Of a stretch of 64,000 bases of DNA, positions 30,591 to 41,116 are shown one piece after another. Source of the stretch: Metapseudomonas otitidis (GTDB lineage Bacteria > Pseudomonadota > Gammaproteobacteria > Pseudomonadales > Pseudomonadaceae); NCBI RefSeq assembly GCF_900111835.1, contig NZ_FOJP01000003.1:262822-326821 (forward strand), in the 5' to 3' direction. The notes under the pieces were generated by a model. It made no database searches, was not told the DNA's origin, and saw nothing but the letters and a program-made list of their open reading frames with translations. The translations under genes were made by a program, and so were the position numbers. The stretch's first letter is position 1; the number at the start of each line of letters is the position of its first letter.

Positions 30591-30625
30591 GGGCGCCGCA
30601 CGGGGTTTACCCCGGGGTGGCGCCC
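30591..30625 (-). other. Hairpin in the cvpA-purF spacer
   Basis: A GC stem GGGCGCC (30591-30597) with GGCGCCC (30619-30625), plus an inner CGGGG/CCCCG pair, fills the spacer between cvpA and purF. No T-run follows, so it is not a clear terminator; a processing or attenuation role is possible. Confidence 0.4.
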
Positions 30626-30638
30626 TTCGTCTGGCAGC

Positions 30639-31151
30639 TCAGCCGGGTGGGCTGACGCTGCCGTTGAGCCACTGACCGGTCAGACCCAGGATCAGGTTCT
30701 TGGACCAGTCGGCGACCATGAGAAAGTGCGGCAGCAGCGTGGACTGCTGCCACCAAGGATCCTGTTGCACCGGTGCCAGGCTGAGCAGGCCGACCAGTAC
30801 CACCACCAGCAAGGCCCCGCGCGCCGCGCCAAAGACCATGCCGAGGAAGCGGTCGGTGCCGTCCATGCCGGTGACCCTGATCAGCTCGCCGATCAGGAAG
30901 TTGACCAACGCCCCCACCAGCAGGGTGGCGATGAAGAGAATGGCGCAGGCCGCGATGACGCGGGCCGAGGGCATTTCGATGAATTGGGTGAGGTGCTGCG
31001 ACAGCGCGCCCCCGAACATCCAGGCGACTGCACCGGCAATGATCCAGGTGAGCAACGAGAGGGCTTCCTTGACGAAGCCGCGTCTCAGACTGATCAAGCT
31101 GGAAATGGCGATGATGGCGATGATCGCCCAATCGACCCAGGTGAATGCCAC
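30639..31151 (-). CDS. cvpA: Colicin V production protein homologue (CvpA)
   Basis: A 170-residue inner-membrane protein with four hydrophobic segments and the CvpA signature at its start (WVDWAIIAIIAISSLISLRRG). CvpA proteins have been tied to envelope homeostasis and colicin V export; the biochemical activity is not settled. Translation begins at a GTG (31151). It lies between the SPOR protein and purF on the same strand. Confidence 0.92.
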   Translation of the reverse strand: MAFTWVDWAIIAIIAISSLISLRRGFVKEALSLLTWIIAGAVAWMFGGALSQHLTQFIEMPSARVIAACAILFIATLLVGALVNFLIGELIRVTGMDGTDRFLGMVFGAARGALLVVVLVGLLSLAPVQQDPWWQQSTLLPHFLMVADWSKNLILGLTGQWLNGSVSPPG

Positions 31152-31245
31152 GTATGCAGCCCACGAACGGAAAAGGCGGGCATTTTAACAGAGGCCTTGG
31201 ACTCCGGTAACCCGCGAATCAGAAAGGTCCGACGGCGGTGCTGAC

Positions 31246-31902
31246 TCAGCCCTTCTCCGGCTGGAACCGCACCACGAAACCGTTGAGCTTCTGCTGGCGG
31301 CTGAGGGAATCGCGCAGGCGCTCGGCTTCGGCGCGCTCGATGACCGGCCCGACGAACACCCGGTTCATGCCGTCCGCGCTGCGAATGTAGGCGTTGTAGC
31401 CCTGGTTGCGCAGGGACTTCTGCAGGTTCTCGGCACTGGCCCGGTTGGACAGGCTGGCCAGCTGGATGGACCAGCTGACGGGCAGGCCGTTGGGGTCCAG
31501 GCGCTTTTCCTCGACCTTGGCCGCCGGCTGTGCCGGAGCAGCCTGGGGTTGAGCCTGGGCGACGGGCGGGGCCGCAACGGGCTGTGCAGGTGCCGGGGCC
31601 GGCTGCTGGCGCGGCGCCTGGCTGGGCGCCGGAACGGCAGGGGGAGTGGTCGGCACCTGGGCCACGCCACCGTTGGCGTCCAGCGGGGGCACGGGCTCGT
31701 CCGGCAGGGCCTGGGGCTCGGGGACCTGGACGTCCTCCAGCTCGGTCGAGGGCATGGCTGGCGCCTGGGGCATCGGCGGTGCTTCGACGTGCACCTGGCG
31801 CAACTCGTCCTCGCGGGTGAAAAGCATCGGCAGGAAGATCACGGCCAATGCCAGCAGCACCACGGCGCCGACGATACGTTGCTTGAGTCCCTTGTCCAGC
31901 AC
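31246..31902 (-). CDS. SPOR domain protein (DedD-like)
   Basis: A 218-residue bitopic envelope protein. A short cytoplasmic start (LDKGLKQRIVGAV) runs into one membrane span (VVLLALAVIFLPMLF), then a proline/alanine/glutamine-rich periplasmic linker of about 110 residues, then a C-terminal SPOR domain (WSIQLASLSNRASAENLQ) that binds denuded septal peptidoglycan. The start is a GTG at 31902 with GGGGG just upstream; the frame is open further up but overlaps folC. It lies between folC and cvpA, like DedD in enterobacteria. Confidence 0.9.
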   Translation of the reverse strand: MLDKGLKQRIVGAVVLLALAVIFLPMLFTREDELRQVHVEAPPMPQAPAMPSTELEDVQVPEPQALPDEPVPPLDANGGVAQVPTTPPAVPAPSQAPRQQPAPAPAQPVAAPPVAQAQPQAAPAQPAAKVEEKRLDPNGLPVSWSIQLASLSNRASAENLQKSLRNQGYNAYIRSADGMNRVFVGPVIERAEAERLRDSLSRQQKLNGFVVRFQPEKG

Positions 31903-31916
31903 GGCTACCCCCACTA

Positions 31917-33194
31917 TCAAGCCTGCTGCGCGAGCCAGGCCAGGGCCTCGGCCACGCAATAGAACGATCCGAACACCAGGATTTCATCCCCCTCCCCGGC
32001 CTGTTCGCACTGCGCCTGCAGGGCGGCGGCGACGGACTCATGGCCATGCACCCGCGCCCCCAGGGCATCGAGGACAGCCTGCAGTTCGCCGGCCGGCCGG
32101 GAACGGGGCGACGGTAACGCAGTCACCGCCCAGTCCGCCAGATGCGCGTGCAGCGGGCGGAGCACGCCGTCGAGGTCCTTGTCCGCCAGCAGGCCGAACA
32201 CGGCCAGGCGGCGCCCCGCGACAGGCCGCGCAACCAGGCGGCCGGCAAGGAACTCGGCGGCATGGGGGTTGTGCCCGACATCCAGCACCAGGGAGATGCG
32301 TTTGCCTTGCCACAGGATGTTGCGACGCTCGAGACGCCCACTGACCTGGGTAGCGGCCAGGGCCTGCGCCAGGTGCTCGGGCTGCCAGGGCAGGCCAAGC
32401 AGCGCATAGGCCTGCAGGGCGAGGGACGCATTCTCCTGGGGCAGGTCCAGCAGCGGCAGGTCGTGCAATTGCAGCAACTCGCCGGACGGCGAGCGGCCAC
32501 GCCAGTGCCAGCTCTGCTCGGCCTCGGCCAGGTCGAAGTCGCGCCCCCGCACCAGCGTCGGCGCACCGATCTCGGCAGCCCGGCCCAGCAGGGGGGCAGG
32601 CGGGTCGAGATCACCACACACGGCTGGCTTGCCCGGGCGGAAGATGCCGGCCTTCTCGAAGGCCACGCTTTCACGGGTGTCGCCGAGCCAGTCGGCATGG
32701 TCGATACCAATGCTGGTAACCAGGGCCAGGTCGGCATCGGCCAGGTTCACGGCGTCGAGCCGTCCACCCAGGCCGACTTCCAGCACCACCGCATCCAGGG
32801 TTCGGCGCTGGAACAGCCAGAAGGCCGCCAGGGTGCCCATCTCGAAATAGGTCAGGGTGATATCGCCACGCGCCGCTTCGACTGCGGCGAAGGCCTCACA
32901 GAGGGCCTCATCACTGGCGAGGCCGTCGTCGAACTGGACGCGCTCGTTGTAGCGCAGCAGGTGCGGCGAGCTGTAGACCCCGACGCGCAGCCCCTGGCTG
33001 CGCAGCAGCGCAGCCAGGAATGCACAGGTGGAACCCTTGCCGTTGGTGCCGGTGACGGTGATCACCTTGGGGGCAAGCTGCCCGATACCCAGGCGCTCGG
33101 CCACCTGCCGGCTGCGCTCCAGCCCCATGTCGATGGCGCTGGGGTGGAGGTGTTCGAGGTAATCGAGCCAGTCGGCGAGGGTTCTCTGGGTCAT
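31917..33194 (-). CDS. folC: Bifunctional folylpolyglutamate synthase / dihydrofolate synthase
   Basis: A 425-residue Mur-ligase-family enzyme that adds glutamate to dihydropteroate and folates. The P-loop is [36 protein letters not shown] and the [11 protein letters not shown] segment of the C-terminal domain follow in the usual order. The ATG overlaps the accD stop by ATGA. The accD-folC-SPOR-cvpA-purF order is widely conserved in gammaproteobacteria. Confidence 0.95.
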   Translation of the reverse strand: MTQRTLADWLDYLEHLHPSAIDMGLERSRQVAERLGIGQLAPKVITVTGTNGKGSTCAFLAALLRSQGLRVGVYSSPHLLRYNERVQFDDGLASDEALCEAFAAVEAARGDITLTYFEMGTLAAFWLFQRRTLDAVVLEVGLGGRLDAVNLADADLALVTSIGIDHADWLGDTRESVAFEKAGIFRPGKPAVCGDLDPPAPLLGRAAEIGAPTLVRGRDFDLAEAEQSWHWRGRSPSGELLQLHDLPLLDLPQENASLALQAYALLGLPWQPEHLAQALAATQVSGRLERRNILWQGKRISLVLDVGHNPHAAEFLAGRLVARPVAGRRLAVFGLLADKDLDGVLRPLHAHLADWAVTALPSPRSRPAGELQAVLDALGARVHGHESVAAALQAQCEQAGEGDEILVFGSFYCVAEALAWLAQQA

Positions 33195-34081
33195 GCAGTG
33201 GCCGGTACGGGGGTGGGTTCGGGAGACGGCAGGTTCTGGAACTGGGCGAGCAGGCGCGACAGGCGGCTGCGCAGTTCCTGGCGGGGGATGATCATGTCGA
33301 TGGCGCCGTGTTCCAGCAGGAACTCGCTGCGCTGGAAGCCTTCAGGCAACTTCTCGCGCACGGTCTGCTCGATCACGCGCGGGCCGGCGAAGCCGATCAG
33401 GGCCTTGGGCTCACCGACGATCACATCGCCCAGCATGGCCAGGCTGGCCGACACGCCGCCGTAGACCGGGTCGGTCAGCACGGAGATGAAGGGAATGCCC
33501 TCTTCGCGCAGGCGCGCCAGGACAGCGGAGGTCTTGGCCATCTGCATCAGGGAGATCAGCGCCTCCTGCATGCGCGCGCCACCGGAGGCGGAGAAGCACA
33601 CCAGCGGGCAGCGTTTCTCCAGCGCAACGTTGGCGGCACGCACGAAGCGCTCACCGACGATGGCGCCCATGGAGCCGCCCATGAAGGAGAACTCGAAGGC
33701 GCAGGCCACGATGGGGTTGCCTTCGAGGCTGCCGCTCATGGCGATCAGGGCATCCTTTTCACCGGTGTCCTTCTGCGCGGCGGCCAGGCGGTCCTTGTAC
33801 TTCTTGCTGTCGCGAAACTTCAGGCGATCCACCGGCTCGAGGTCGGCGCCCAGTTCTTCCCGGCCTTCGGCATCGAGGAAGATGTCCAGGCGAGTGCGCG
33901 CATCGATGCGCATGTGGTGGTCGCACTTGGGGCAGACATTCAGGGTCTTCTCGAGCTCGGGCTTGTACAGCACGGCATCGCAGGACGGGCACTTGTGCCA
34001 GAGGCCTTCGGGTACCGAGCTCTTCTTAACTTCGGAACGCATGATCGAAGGGATCAGCTTGTCTACCAGCCAGTTGCTCAT
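33191..34081 (-). CDS. accD: Acetyl-CoA carboxylase, carboxyltransferase beta subunit
   Basis: A 296-residue subunit that, with AccA, transfers the carboxyl group from biotin to acetyl-CoA to give malonyl-CoA. The N-terminal zinc finger is intact (CPSC, then CPKC 18 residues on). The carboxyltransferase core includes [13 protein letters not shown] and [13 protein letters not shown]. The start [11 protein letters not shown] is the family norm; the longer in-frame starts at 34096 and 34114 are not. Coupled to folC. Confidence 0.96.
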   Translation of the reverse strand: MSNWLVDKLIPSIMRSEVKKSSVPEGLWHKCPSCDAVLYKPELEKTLNVCPKCDHHMRIDARTRLDIFLDAEGREELGADLEPVDRLKFRDSKKYKDRLAAAQKDTGEKDALIAMSGSLEGNPIVACAFEFSFMGGSMGAIVGERFVRAANVALEKRCPLVCFSASGGARMQEALISLMQMAKTSAVLARLREEGIPFISVLTDPVYGGVSASLAMLGDVIVGEPKALIGFAGPRVIEQTVREKLPEGFQRSEFLLEHGAIDMIIPRQELRSRLSRLLAQFQNLPSPEPTPVPATA

Positions 34082-34353
34082 GCTCTCGTTCTCCATAGCT
34101 TCAGGCCCGAACACGCGCTAGCGGCTCGAAGCGCTGCGCCTGTTCCTGAGCGAAATCAAATTCATGGCCGGGTTCGCCCCGACCGCCGCCGCCATCCACG
34201 CCAATAGAACGTGCCGGCAGCACCTGGTTCCGGCCCGGCTCGCGGCGCTCCCGGGGAGCGTCCGAGCGGACAACTGGGTTATGGACGGCAGCCCGCTCGC
34301 CGTCGTCACATCCAGTCGAGCGCTGCCGCTCGACACGATGGCGGGAAAGACGA

Positions 34354-34977
34354 TCACTCGGCAGAACGCACGGCATCGATGAAGGCACGGATCAGCACAG
34401 GGTCCTTGATGCCCTTGGACGCCTCGACCCCGCCGCTGACATCGACGGCATAGGGGTGCGCGCGACGGATGGCCTCGGCGACGTTGCCGGGGGTCAGGCC
34501 ACCGGCAAGCACCACCGGACGGGAAGGCGCGCTGGGCACCAGGCTCCAGTCGAAGGCCTCGCCCGTGCCGCCGGGCGTGCCGGGCACGTAGGTATCCAGC
34601 AGAACGCCGGATGCATCCGGGTAACGGTCGATTAGCGCCGGGACATCGTCACCGGGACGGATACGCAGGGCCTTGAGATAAGGGCGTCCATGGCGCCGGC
34701 ATGCCTCCGGCGATTCGTCGCCGTGGAACTGCAGCAGGTCAAGCGGCACCGTCGCCAGCACGCTGTCCAGTTCCTCCCCCGGCATGTCGACGAACAATCC
34801 GACCGTGGTCACGAAGGGCGGCAGAGCGGAGATGATCGCCCTCGCCTGCTCGGCGGTCACGGCCCGGGGACTGGGCGCGTAGAACACCAGCCCGATGGCA
34901 TCGGCACCGGCGGCTACAGCCGCCAGGGCGTCCTCGACACGGGTGATGCCACAGATTTTGACGCGAACGGTAGACAA
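34354..34977 (-). CDS. trpF: Phosphoribosylanthranilate isomerase
   Basis: A 207-residue TIM-barrel enzyme of tryptophan synthesis. The N-terminal catalytic Cys is in VKICGITR, the catalytic Asp in [19 protein letters not shown], and the phosphate-binding end is [14 protein letters not shown]. Translation starts at TTG (34977), as no suitable ATG or GTG is in frame. It lies apart from other trp genes, as usual in Pseudomonas. The 272 bases between it and accD hold no gene I can support. Confidence 0.94.
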   Translation of the reverse strand: MSTVRVKICGITRVEDALAAVAAGADAIGLVFYAPSPRAVTAEQARAIISALPPFVTTVGLFVDMPGEELDSVLATVPLDLLQFHGDESPEACRRHGRPYLKALRIRPGDDVPALIDRYPDASGVLLDTYVPGTPGGTGEAFDWSLVPSAPSRPVVLAGGLTPGNVAEAIRRAHPYAVDVSGGVEASKGIKDPVLIRAFIDAVRSAE

Positions 34978-35035
34978 CGTGCAGACACCTGCTGGGCAAA
35001 AAGTTGCTGGATGGTAGCAAAGGTCCGCTACAGCG

Positions 35036-35896
35036 TCAGCTTGCGTCTTCAGGCATCCAGGAGAGGAAATGCGGCCCCAGGTAACGCCTGGGAAGCTCGA
35101 ACTCCTCCGGGTATTCCACCTTCACCAGGTAGAGCCCGTAGGGGTGCGCAGTGACACCGCCGGTACGCCGGCAACGGCTTTCGAGGATTTCCTTCGCCCA
35201 CTCCGGCGGGCGCTCGCCGGCACCAATGGCCATGAGCACGCCTGCGAAGTTGCGCACCATATGGTGGAGGAAGGCATTGGCTCGCACGTCCAGCACGATA
35301 AAACGGCCATGCTCGTGGATCTGCAGGTGATGGACCGTCTTCACCGGCGATTTGGCCTGGCACTGTTTGGCGCGGAACGAGGTGAAATCGTGGGTGCCCA
35401 CCAGGTAGGCAGCCGCCTCGCGCATGCGCTCGACGTCCAGAGGCCGGTGGTTCCAGGTCACCTCTTCGGCCATGTGGGCCGGGCGGATCGGGTCGCTGTA
35501 GATGACGTACCGATAGCGCCGCGCCATGGCACTGAAGCGCGCATCGAAATGCGCAGGCATGGCCTGGGCCCAGGTGACGCTGATGTCGCCGGGCAGGTTC
35601 ATGTTCGCGCCCATGGTCCAGGCGTGCATGGAGCGCGGGACCGGCGTGTCGAAATGCACGACCTGGCCGCTGGCGTGAACCAGCGCGTCTGTCCGGCCCG
35701 CACAACTGAGGGTGACGGGATGCCCGCCAGCCACTTTGGTCAGCGCCTTCTCGAGGGCTTCCTGGATGGACGGCACACCGGCGATCTGGCGCTGGAAGCC
35801 ACGGTAGCGGGAACCCTTGTACTCAACGCCAAGGGCGATTCTGGAAATGCCAACGGCAGCCTTTTCGGCTGCCGTTGCGGGTACTGCTTGTGTCAT
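35036..35896 (-). CDS. truA: tRNA pseudouridine(38-40) synthase
   Basis: A 286-residue enzyme that forms pseudouridine at positions 38-40 of the anticodon arm. The catalytic Asp lies in [14 protein letters not shown]; most TruA proteins read T-D-A-G-V-H-A here, so a Gly-to-Leu change follows the catalytic residue. The downstream [11 protein letters not shown] segment is conserved. It begins 3 bases after the fimV stop, so it is almost certainly expressed from the fimV transcript. Confidence 0.94.
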   Translation of the reverse strand: MTQAVPATAAEKAAVGISRIALGVEYKGSRYRGFQRQIAGVPSIQEALEKALTKVAGGHPVTLSCAGRTDALVHASGQVVHFDTPVPRSMHAWTMGANMNLPGDISVTWAQAMPAHFDARFSAMARRYRYVIYSDPIRPAHMAEEVTWNHRPLDVERMREAAAYLVGTHDFTSFRAKQCQAKSPVKTVHHLQIHEHGRFIVLDVRANAFLHHMVRNFAGVLMAIGAGERPPEWAKEILESRCRRTGGVTAHPYGLYLVKVEYPEEFELPRRYLGPHFLSWMPEDAS

Positions 35897-35899
35897 GGA

Positions 35900-38722
35900 T
35901 CAGCTGATACGGGCGATCAGGTCGCGCGCTTCCTGTTGCTGGGTTTCGCTGCCTTCGGTCAGCACCTCGTCGAGGATGTCGCGAGCACCTTCGGTGTCGC
36001 CCATGTCGATGTAGGCACGTGCCAGGTCGAGCTTGGTGGAGGTTTCGTCGGTGCCCGAGAGGAAATCGAAGTCGTCGTCCCCTTCCAGGTCCGCAGCAGG
36101 TGCCGCGACTTCAGGAGCCGGAGCCGGGATGGGCGCCTCTTCGGCCGGCTGGTCGAGGCTCTCGGCGAGCTGGTCCAGTTCGGCGGTGACTTCCTCCAGC
36201 TTGGCGGCGAAGCTGTCTGCCTGCGGCTCGACGTGCGCCGGCTCTTCGGGCATGGACAGGTCGAAGTCGGAAGGCAGGTCGAAGTCACTGGTTTCGAGCT
36301 TGGCGGGCTCGGCGGCCGGCAGGTCGTCGTCCAGGCTCAGCAGGAAGTCGTCTTCCGCAGCAGCCGAGGGCTTGGAGCCTTCGTCCAGGTCCAGGCTGAA
36401 ATCGGCCAGGTCGTCACCCAGAGAAAGGTTGTCCTCGGCGAGGGGCTTGCTGTCGAGATCCAGGTCGAAACCGAGGTCGTCGTCAGCGGCGGCGGGGCTG
36501 GAAGCCGGCAGGTCGAGGTTCAGATCGGCATCCAGATCCAGGTCGTCGAGGCTGGGCAGGGGCTCTTCGACCGGGGCACGGGCGGCCGGCGTGGCATCCA
36601 GTTCGTCGTCGAGGCTGAGGTCGAAGGCATCGTCCAGATCCTGCGGCTTCTGGGTCGGAGCAGCCGGCTCGTCCAGGGTCAGGTCGTCGAGGCTGAAGCT
36701 GTCCAGGTCGTCTGCAACCGAGGCAGCGGCAAAGCCGGCACCCGCGGCCGCCACGGCGGCCATGGCCGGGTAGCGGGACTTGAGCAGGTCCACGTCAGCC
36801 TGGGCACCACCGATTTCACGCAGCTCGCCTTCTTGGCGGGCGAAACCGTCGCGATCACCGAGTTCGGCGTAGACCTCCATCAGTTTCAGGCGCAGGTCCG
36901 CGCGATGCGGCTCGTCGTTGATGGCGTTCTGCAGCAGCTCGGCAGCCTGGTTGAAACGGCCGTAGGCAATATAGATGTCGGCTTCGCTGAGGGCGTCGCC
37001 AGTCTGGGCGGTGACACGCTCCTCGGACGCGCCCTGGGCTGCGGCCGCTGGGGCGGCAGCCGGCTCGACGTCGAAACCGGAGAAGGCATTGTCCTGCAGG
37101 TCGAGATCGCTGTCCGCATTGGCATCGCCATCCTGGTCGGCCAGGCTGTTCTGCAGCTCGGCTTCCTTCATGGCGTTACGACGGGAAAGGATCATCAGCA
37201 CCACCAGCAGCACCAGCAGCGCGCTGCCGCCAATGATGCCCAGCAACATGGTGTTGCCCATCAGTTCGTCGAGGAAGCTCGGCTGCTCGGCCTCGACCGG
37301 GGGAACCGGCGCCGGAGTCGGGGCCGGGGTCGGCTGGGCAGCGGGCTTCTCAACGGCTTCAGCCGGCTCTGTGGCCGGCTGCTGGTTCTGGGTCTGGCTG
37401 GCCGCATCGGGTGCGGCCGGCTCCTGGTTGTAGTTGTAGTCCGGCGCGGCGCCGGCCGGCGGAGTCGCCGGGGCGCCCGCCTCGGCGGGCGCCTGGGTCT
37501 GCGGTGCAGGTGCGGGCTGCTCGGCGGCAGGTGCCGGCGGTGTGGCGGAAGCCGGTGCTGCCGGAGCGGCGGCCTCGGGCTTCTTGGACAGATCGCCCTG
37601 CATCTTGGCGAGTTGATCGTCCTTGAGCTGGATCAGGCGCTGCAGCTTGTCGAGCTGGCTCTGCAGATCCGTCATCCGGCTCTTCAGTTCTGCGTTCTCG
37701 CGGCGAGTGGTGTCCAGGCTTTCCTGGGTGACCGCCAGCTTCTCGGCCAGGGCCTTGGCGTTACCGTTGGCGGCACCCTTCTCGCTGCCGGCGGTTGCCT
37801 TGCCACTCTCGGCGGAAACCAGACGCAAGCTGTCCTTGCTCTCGGCCTTGGCCGGGGCGGCACCCGCGGTGGAACGCTTGGTGGCATCCAGTTGGCGCTG
37901 ACCAGCGGTATCGGCCACGGCACTGCCGCTGCGCCAGGCAGCATTCTGGGCGGCGACCTGGGCAATGGCCTCGGACTGGGAACGGCTGGCGATCTGCTGC
38001 TCGGTCGGCATGCGCAGAACTTGGCCGCTCTTCAGACGGTTGATGTTGCCGCCCACAAAGGCGTCGGGGTTCAGGTCCTGGATGGCCAGCATGGCCTGGT
38101 GAACGCTGCCACTGGCGCGGTTGCGCTGGGCGATGTCCCACAGGGTGTCCTTGCCGGTGGTGCGGTAATCGCCGCCACCTGCAACCTTGCTGGCACTGGC
38201 GGCCGGGGAGGCGGACGGAGCCTGGGCGACCGGTGCAGAGGCTCGCGGTGCGGCCGGGCGAGCCTGCTGGGCCGGCGCGGTGGCAGCCAGAGCAGGAGCG
38301 ACGGCAGCGGTTTCAGGCGAATAGGCCGGCGGATCGAGCAGCAGGGTGTACTCGCGCAGCAGTCGGCCGTTGGGCCACAGCACCTCAACCAGGAAGTTGA
38401 GGTAGGGCTCGCGCACTGGCTTGCTGGAGGTCACGCGCACCACGCTCTTGCCGTTGGGCTTGAGCACGGGGGTGAACTTGAGATCCGTGAGGAAATACTG
38501 GCGATCAACGCCCGCCTTGCCGAACTCTTCGGCGGAAGCGAGGCTGGGAACGACTTCACTGGACGACAGATCGCGGACGTCGAGCAACTCGATCTCAGCA
38601 TCCAGCGGCTGGTTCAATGCAGACTTGAGAGTGACTTCACCAAGCCCAAGGGCATGTGCCATGCCGGAAGACAGAGCCGAAGCTGCCGCAATTGCCAGTA
38701 CCAGTTTGCGAACCCGAACCAT
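35900..38722 (-). CDS. fimV: Pilus assembly / cell-pole hub protein FimV
   Basis: A 940-residue inner-membrane protein that binds peptidoglycan and organises type IV pili and polar factors. Signal peptide of about 24 residues (ends MAHA, before LGLGEV). The FimV N-terminal domain is followed by a LysM domain at about 185-240 (DTLWDIAQRNRASG), a coiled coil at about 319-376, a proline/alanine-rich linker and a membrane span at about 488-514 (MLLGIIGGSALLVLLVVLMI). The long cytoplasmic part is full of acidic Asp/Leu repeats and ends in the conserved TPR-containing FimV domain (LARAYIDMGDTEGARDILDE). The start at 38722 gives the proper signal peptide. Confidence 0.95.
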   Translation of the reverse strand: MVRVRKLVLAIAAASALSSGMAHALGLGEVTLKSALNQPLDAEIELLDVRDLSSSEVVPSLASAEEFGKAGVDRQYFLTDLKFTPVLKPNGKSVVRVTSSKPVREPYLNFLVEVLWPNGRLLREYTLLLDPPAYSPETAAVAPALAATAPAQQARPAAPRASAPVAQAPSASPAASASKVAGGGDYRTTGKDTLWDIAQRNRASGSVHQAMLAIQDLNPDAFVGGNINRLKSGQVLRMPTEQQIASRSQSEAIAQVAAQNAAWRSGSAVADTAGQRQLDATKRSTAGAAPAKAESKDSLRLVSAESGKATAGSEKGAANGNAKALAEKLAVTQESLDTTRRENAELKSRMTDLQSQLDKLQRLIQLKDDQLAKMQGDLSKKPEAAAPAAPASATPPAPAAEQPAPAPQTQAPAEAGAPATPPAGAAPDYNYNQEPAAPDAASQTQNQQPATEPAEAVEKPAAQPTPAPTPAPVPPVEAEQPSFLDELMGNTMLLGIIGGSALLVLLVVLMILSRRNAMKEAELQNSLADQDGDANADSDLDLQDNAFSGFDVEPAAAPAAAAQGASEERVTAQTGDALSEADIYIAYGRFNQAAELLQNAINDEPHRADLRLKLMEVYAELGDRDGFARQEGELREIGGAQADVDLLKSRYPAMAAVAAAGAGFAAASVADDLDSFSLDDLTLDEPAAPTQKPQDLDDAFDLSLDDELDATPAARAPVEEPLPSLDDLDLDADLNLDLPASSPAAADDDLGFDLDLDSKPLAEDNLSLGDDLADFSLDLDEGSKPSAAAEDDFLLSLDDDLPAAEPAKLETSDFDLPSDFDLSMPEEPAHVEPQADSFAAKLEEVTAELDQLAESLDQPAEEAPIPAPAPEVAAPAADLEGDDDFDFLSGTDETSTKLDLARAYIDMGDTEGARDILDEVLTEGSETQQQEARDLIARIS

Positions 38723-38874
38723 AGCGTAATCCCTTGTTTTATCTTTTCTTCTCGCTCGAACGAGAGGGTAATTGATCGCCGCCACAACGCGCGCTTTGCG
38801 CTTCCCCGCCAGCGATCAACCAGATCAGTATTGTCAAGCTAGAAAAGTACTTCAAATTTTCAGGTAAGTATCTT

Positions 38875-39885
38875 TTACAGATAGTGTTTTATCAACAACT
38901 CGCCAGACTGTATGGCATTGAGCGCAGCGCCTTTTCGCACATTATCTGACGCAATCCACAAATTGAGTTGACGTGGATCTTCCAGGCCCTTTCTCACACG
39001 GCCGACGTAGATCACATCCTGCCCAACAGCGTCACCTACTGCCGTGGGATAGTCCCCCAACTCGACGCACTCCAACGCATCGGCCTCTTCCAGTGCAGCA
39101 TTGACTGCACCGAGATCTACGTCCGTGGCGGACTGGATGCAGACACTCAGGCTGTCGCCGAAGAACACCGGCGCCAGGACGCAGGTCGCCGCGACGTCCA
39201 GCCCCGGCGAAGCCAATACCTCTTTCAATTCCCGTGCCAGGCGCCGCTCAAGCTGAGCATGGCCTTCCTCGTCCACCGCGTCGGGTTGCGCGAGGATGTT
39301 GAAGGCCACTTGCCGGTCGAAGAAGCGCGGCTCCAGCGGGCGCGCATTGAGCAACTCGGCCGTCTGGCGGGCCAGTTCATTCACGCCCTCCCGCCCCCGA
39401 CTGGATACCGAGAGGCACGCCGTCACGCAGATGCGCTCAGGTGTCAGGACTTCCCGCAACGGCGCGAGCACACTGGCAAGCGCGACGGCAGAGGGGCTGG
39501 GGCTTATCAGTGCGAACGGGGCCTGGAGCTTTGCCAGGGCCGAACCGTTGGCCCCTGCAACCAGCGCCACGCCCTGCTCCAGCGCCCCGGACAGGTCGAT
39601 CACCGAGCAACCGGCCTGCAGCGCACGGGAGGCAAAGCTGCGGGTCACGGCCTCGCCGGCGGCGAAGAAGGCCAGGCGGACACGGGCGAAGTCGAATTCG
39701 GCGACATCCCGCACGCGCAGGTTCTTGCCGCGAAACGGCACGGAGGCACCGGCAGACTCGATGCTGGCCAAGAGATGCAGGGTGGATACGGGGAACTCGC
39801 GCTCCTCAAGGAGCTGGACGAGGGTTTCGCCGACGGTGCCGGTGGCGCCGATCACGGCGATTTCAAGGGACGGGCTCATGGTCAT
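38875..39885 (-). CDS. Aspartate-semialdehyde dehydrogenase-like protein (USG-1 type)
   Basis: A 336-residue paralogue of Asd from the gene next door. The N-terminal NADP fold starts with IAVIGATGTVGETLVQLLEE. A Cys is present in TACLSVSSRGREG (about Cys157), but the segment that should carry the catalytic His (R-x-P-x-x-x-G-H in Asd) reads APVFFGDSLSV, with Asp at about 244. It is therefore unlikely to be a working dehydrogenase. Such Usg proteins are commonly encoded beside asd and leuB; their role is unknown. Confidence 0.88.
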   Translation of the reverse strand: MTMSPSLEIAVIGATGTVGETLVQLLEEREFPVSTLHLLASIESAGASVPFRGKNLRVRDVAEFDFARVRLAFFAAGEAVTRSFASRALQAGCSVIDLSGALEQGVALVAGANGSALAKLQAPFALISPSPSAVALASVLAPLREVLTPERICVTACLSVSSRGREGVNELARQTAELLNARPLEPRFFDRQVAFNILAQPDAVDEEGHAQLERRLARELKEVLASPGLDVAATCVLAPVFFGDSLSVCIQSATDVDLGAVNAALEEADALECVELGDYPTAVGDAVGQDVIYVGRVRKGLEDPRQLNLWIASDNVRKGAALNAIQSGELLIKHYL

Positions 39886-39983
39886 TGCCTATGGCGAAAC
39901 GGGGAGCGGCACTTTAACCGTCACCCCGTATGCAGGCAATCGGACCGATTGGCGCGGGCGAGCCCCGCACGCGCCAGGTTCGA

Positions 39984-41096
39984 TCAACGCTCCAGCAGGA
40001 TGCGCAGCATGCGGCGCAGCGGCTCGGCAGCGCCCCAGAGCAGCTGGTCACCCACGGTGAAGGCGCCCAGGTACTGCGAACCCATGTTCAGCTTGCGCAG
40101 GCGGCCGACCGGAACCGACAGGGTGCCGGTCACGGCAGTCGGCGTCAGCTCACGCATGCTGATCTCACGATGGTTCGGCACCAGCTTGACCCAGGGGTTG
40201 TGCTGGCTGATCAGCCCTTCGATATCGGCGATCGGCACGTCCTTGTTCAGCTTGATGGTCAACGCCTGGCTGTGGCAGCGCATGGAACCGATGCGTACGC
40301 AGATGCCGTCCACCGGGATCGGGCTCTTGAAGCGGCCGAGGATCTTGTTGGTCTCGGCCTGGCCTTTCCACTCCTCACGGCTTTGGCCGTTGGGCAGTTC
40401 CTTGTCGATCCAGGGGATCAGACTGCCGGCCAGCGGTACGCCGAAGTTCTCGGTGGGGAAGGCTTCGCTGCGCATGCTCTCGGCGACCTTGCGGTCGATG
40501 TCGAGGATGGCGCTGGCGGGGTTGGCCAGGTCATCGGCGACGGCCGCGTGGGTGGCGCCCATCTGCTTGATCAGCTCACGCATGTTCTGCGCGCCGGCGC
40601 CGGAAGCTGCCTGGTAGGTCATGGCGCTCATCCACTCCACCAGGCCGGCTTCGAACAGGCCGCCCAGGGCCATCAGCATCAGGCTGACGGTGCAGTTGCC
40701 GCCGATGTAGTTCTTGGTGCCGGCATCCAGGGAATGATCGATGACCTTGCGGTTGACCGGATCGAGGACGATGACCGCGTCATCCTGCATGCGCAGGCTG
40801 GAGGCGGCGTCGATCCAGTAGCCGTTCCAACCCGCTTCACGCAGCCTGGGGAAGACCTCGTTGGTGTAGTCGCCACCCTGACAGGTCAGGATCACGTCGA
40901 GGGTCTTCAGCTCTTCGATGCTGTAGGCATCCTTCAGCGGGGCAATGTCCTTGCCGACCGCCGGGCCCTGCCCACCGACGTTGGAAGTGGTGAAGAACAC
41001 CGGCTCGATCAGGTCGAAGTCCCGCTCCTCAAGCATCCGCTGCATGAGCACCGAACCCACCATGCCGCGCCAACCGATCAGACCTACACGCTTCAT
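39984..41096 (-). CDS. asd: Aspartate-semialdehyde dehydrogenase
   Basis: A 370-residue NADP-dependent enzyme that reduces aspartyl phosphate to aspartate semialdehyde, the branch point to lysine, threonine, methionine and diaminopimelate. [18 protein letters not shown] forms the cofactor loop; the catalytic Cys is in [13 protein letters not shown] and the catalytic His in [12 protein letters not shown] terminator separates it from leuB upstream, so it has its own start of transcription. Confidence 0.96.
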   Translation of the reverse strand: MKRVGLIGWRGMVGSVLMQRMLEERDFDLIEPVFFTTSNVGGQGPAVGKDIAPLKDAYSIEELKTLDVILTCQGGDYTNEVFPRLREAGWNGYWIDAASSLRMQDDAVIVLDPVNRKVIDHSLDAGTKNYIGGNCTVSLMLMALGGLFEAGLVEWMSAMTYQAASGAGAQNMRELIKQMGATHAAVADDLANPASAILDIDRKVAESMRSEAFPTENFGVPLAGSLIPWIDKELPNGQSREEWKGQAETNKILGRFKSPIPVDGICVRIGSMRCHSQALTIKLNKDVPIADIEGLISQHNPWVKLVPNHREISMRELTPTAVTGTLSVPVGRLRKLNMGSQYLGAFTVGDQLLWGAAEPLRRMLRILLER

Positions 41097-41116
41097 GACA
41101 ACTGCACCTTTCAGGA

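Noticed and set aside
30591..30625. Rho-independent terminator separating cvpA from purF
   Set aside because: The stem is strong but no T-run follows, and cvpA-purF cotranscription is usual; listed only as a hairpin.
34082..34353. Possible small gene in the accD-trpF gap (for example a minus-strand frame at 34101-34388)
   Set aside because: It overlaps the trpF end, lacks a good ribosome-binding site and gives an Arg/Ser-rich product without visible structure. I see no gene, terminator or repeat there.
38832..38837. TTGACA as a -35 box for fimV
   Set aside because: The hexamer is perfect on the minus strand, but no acceptable -10 lies 16-18 bases downstream.
35069..38842. A 1257-codon open frame on the plus strand opposite truA and fimV
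   Set aside because: It is the antisense of two well-recognised genes. The low-complexity Gly/Val/Gln-rich product reflects mirrored high-GC codons and matches no family.
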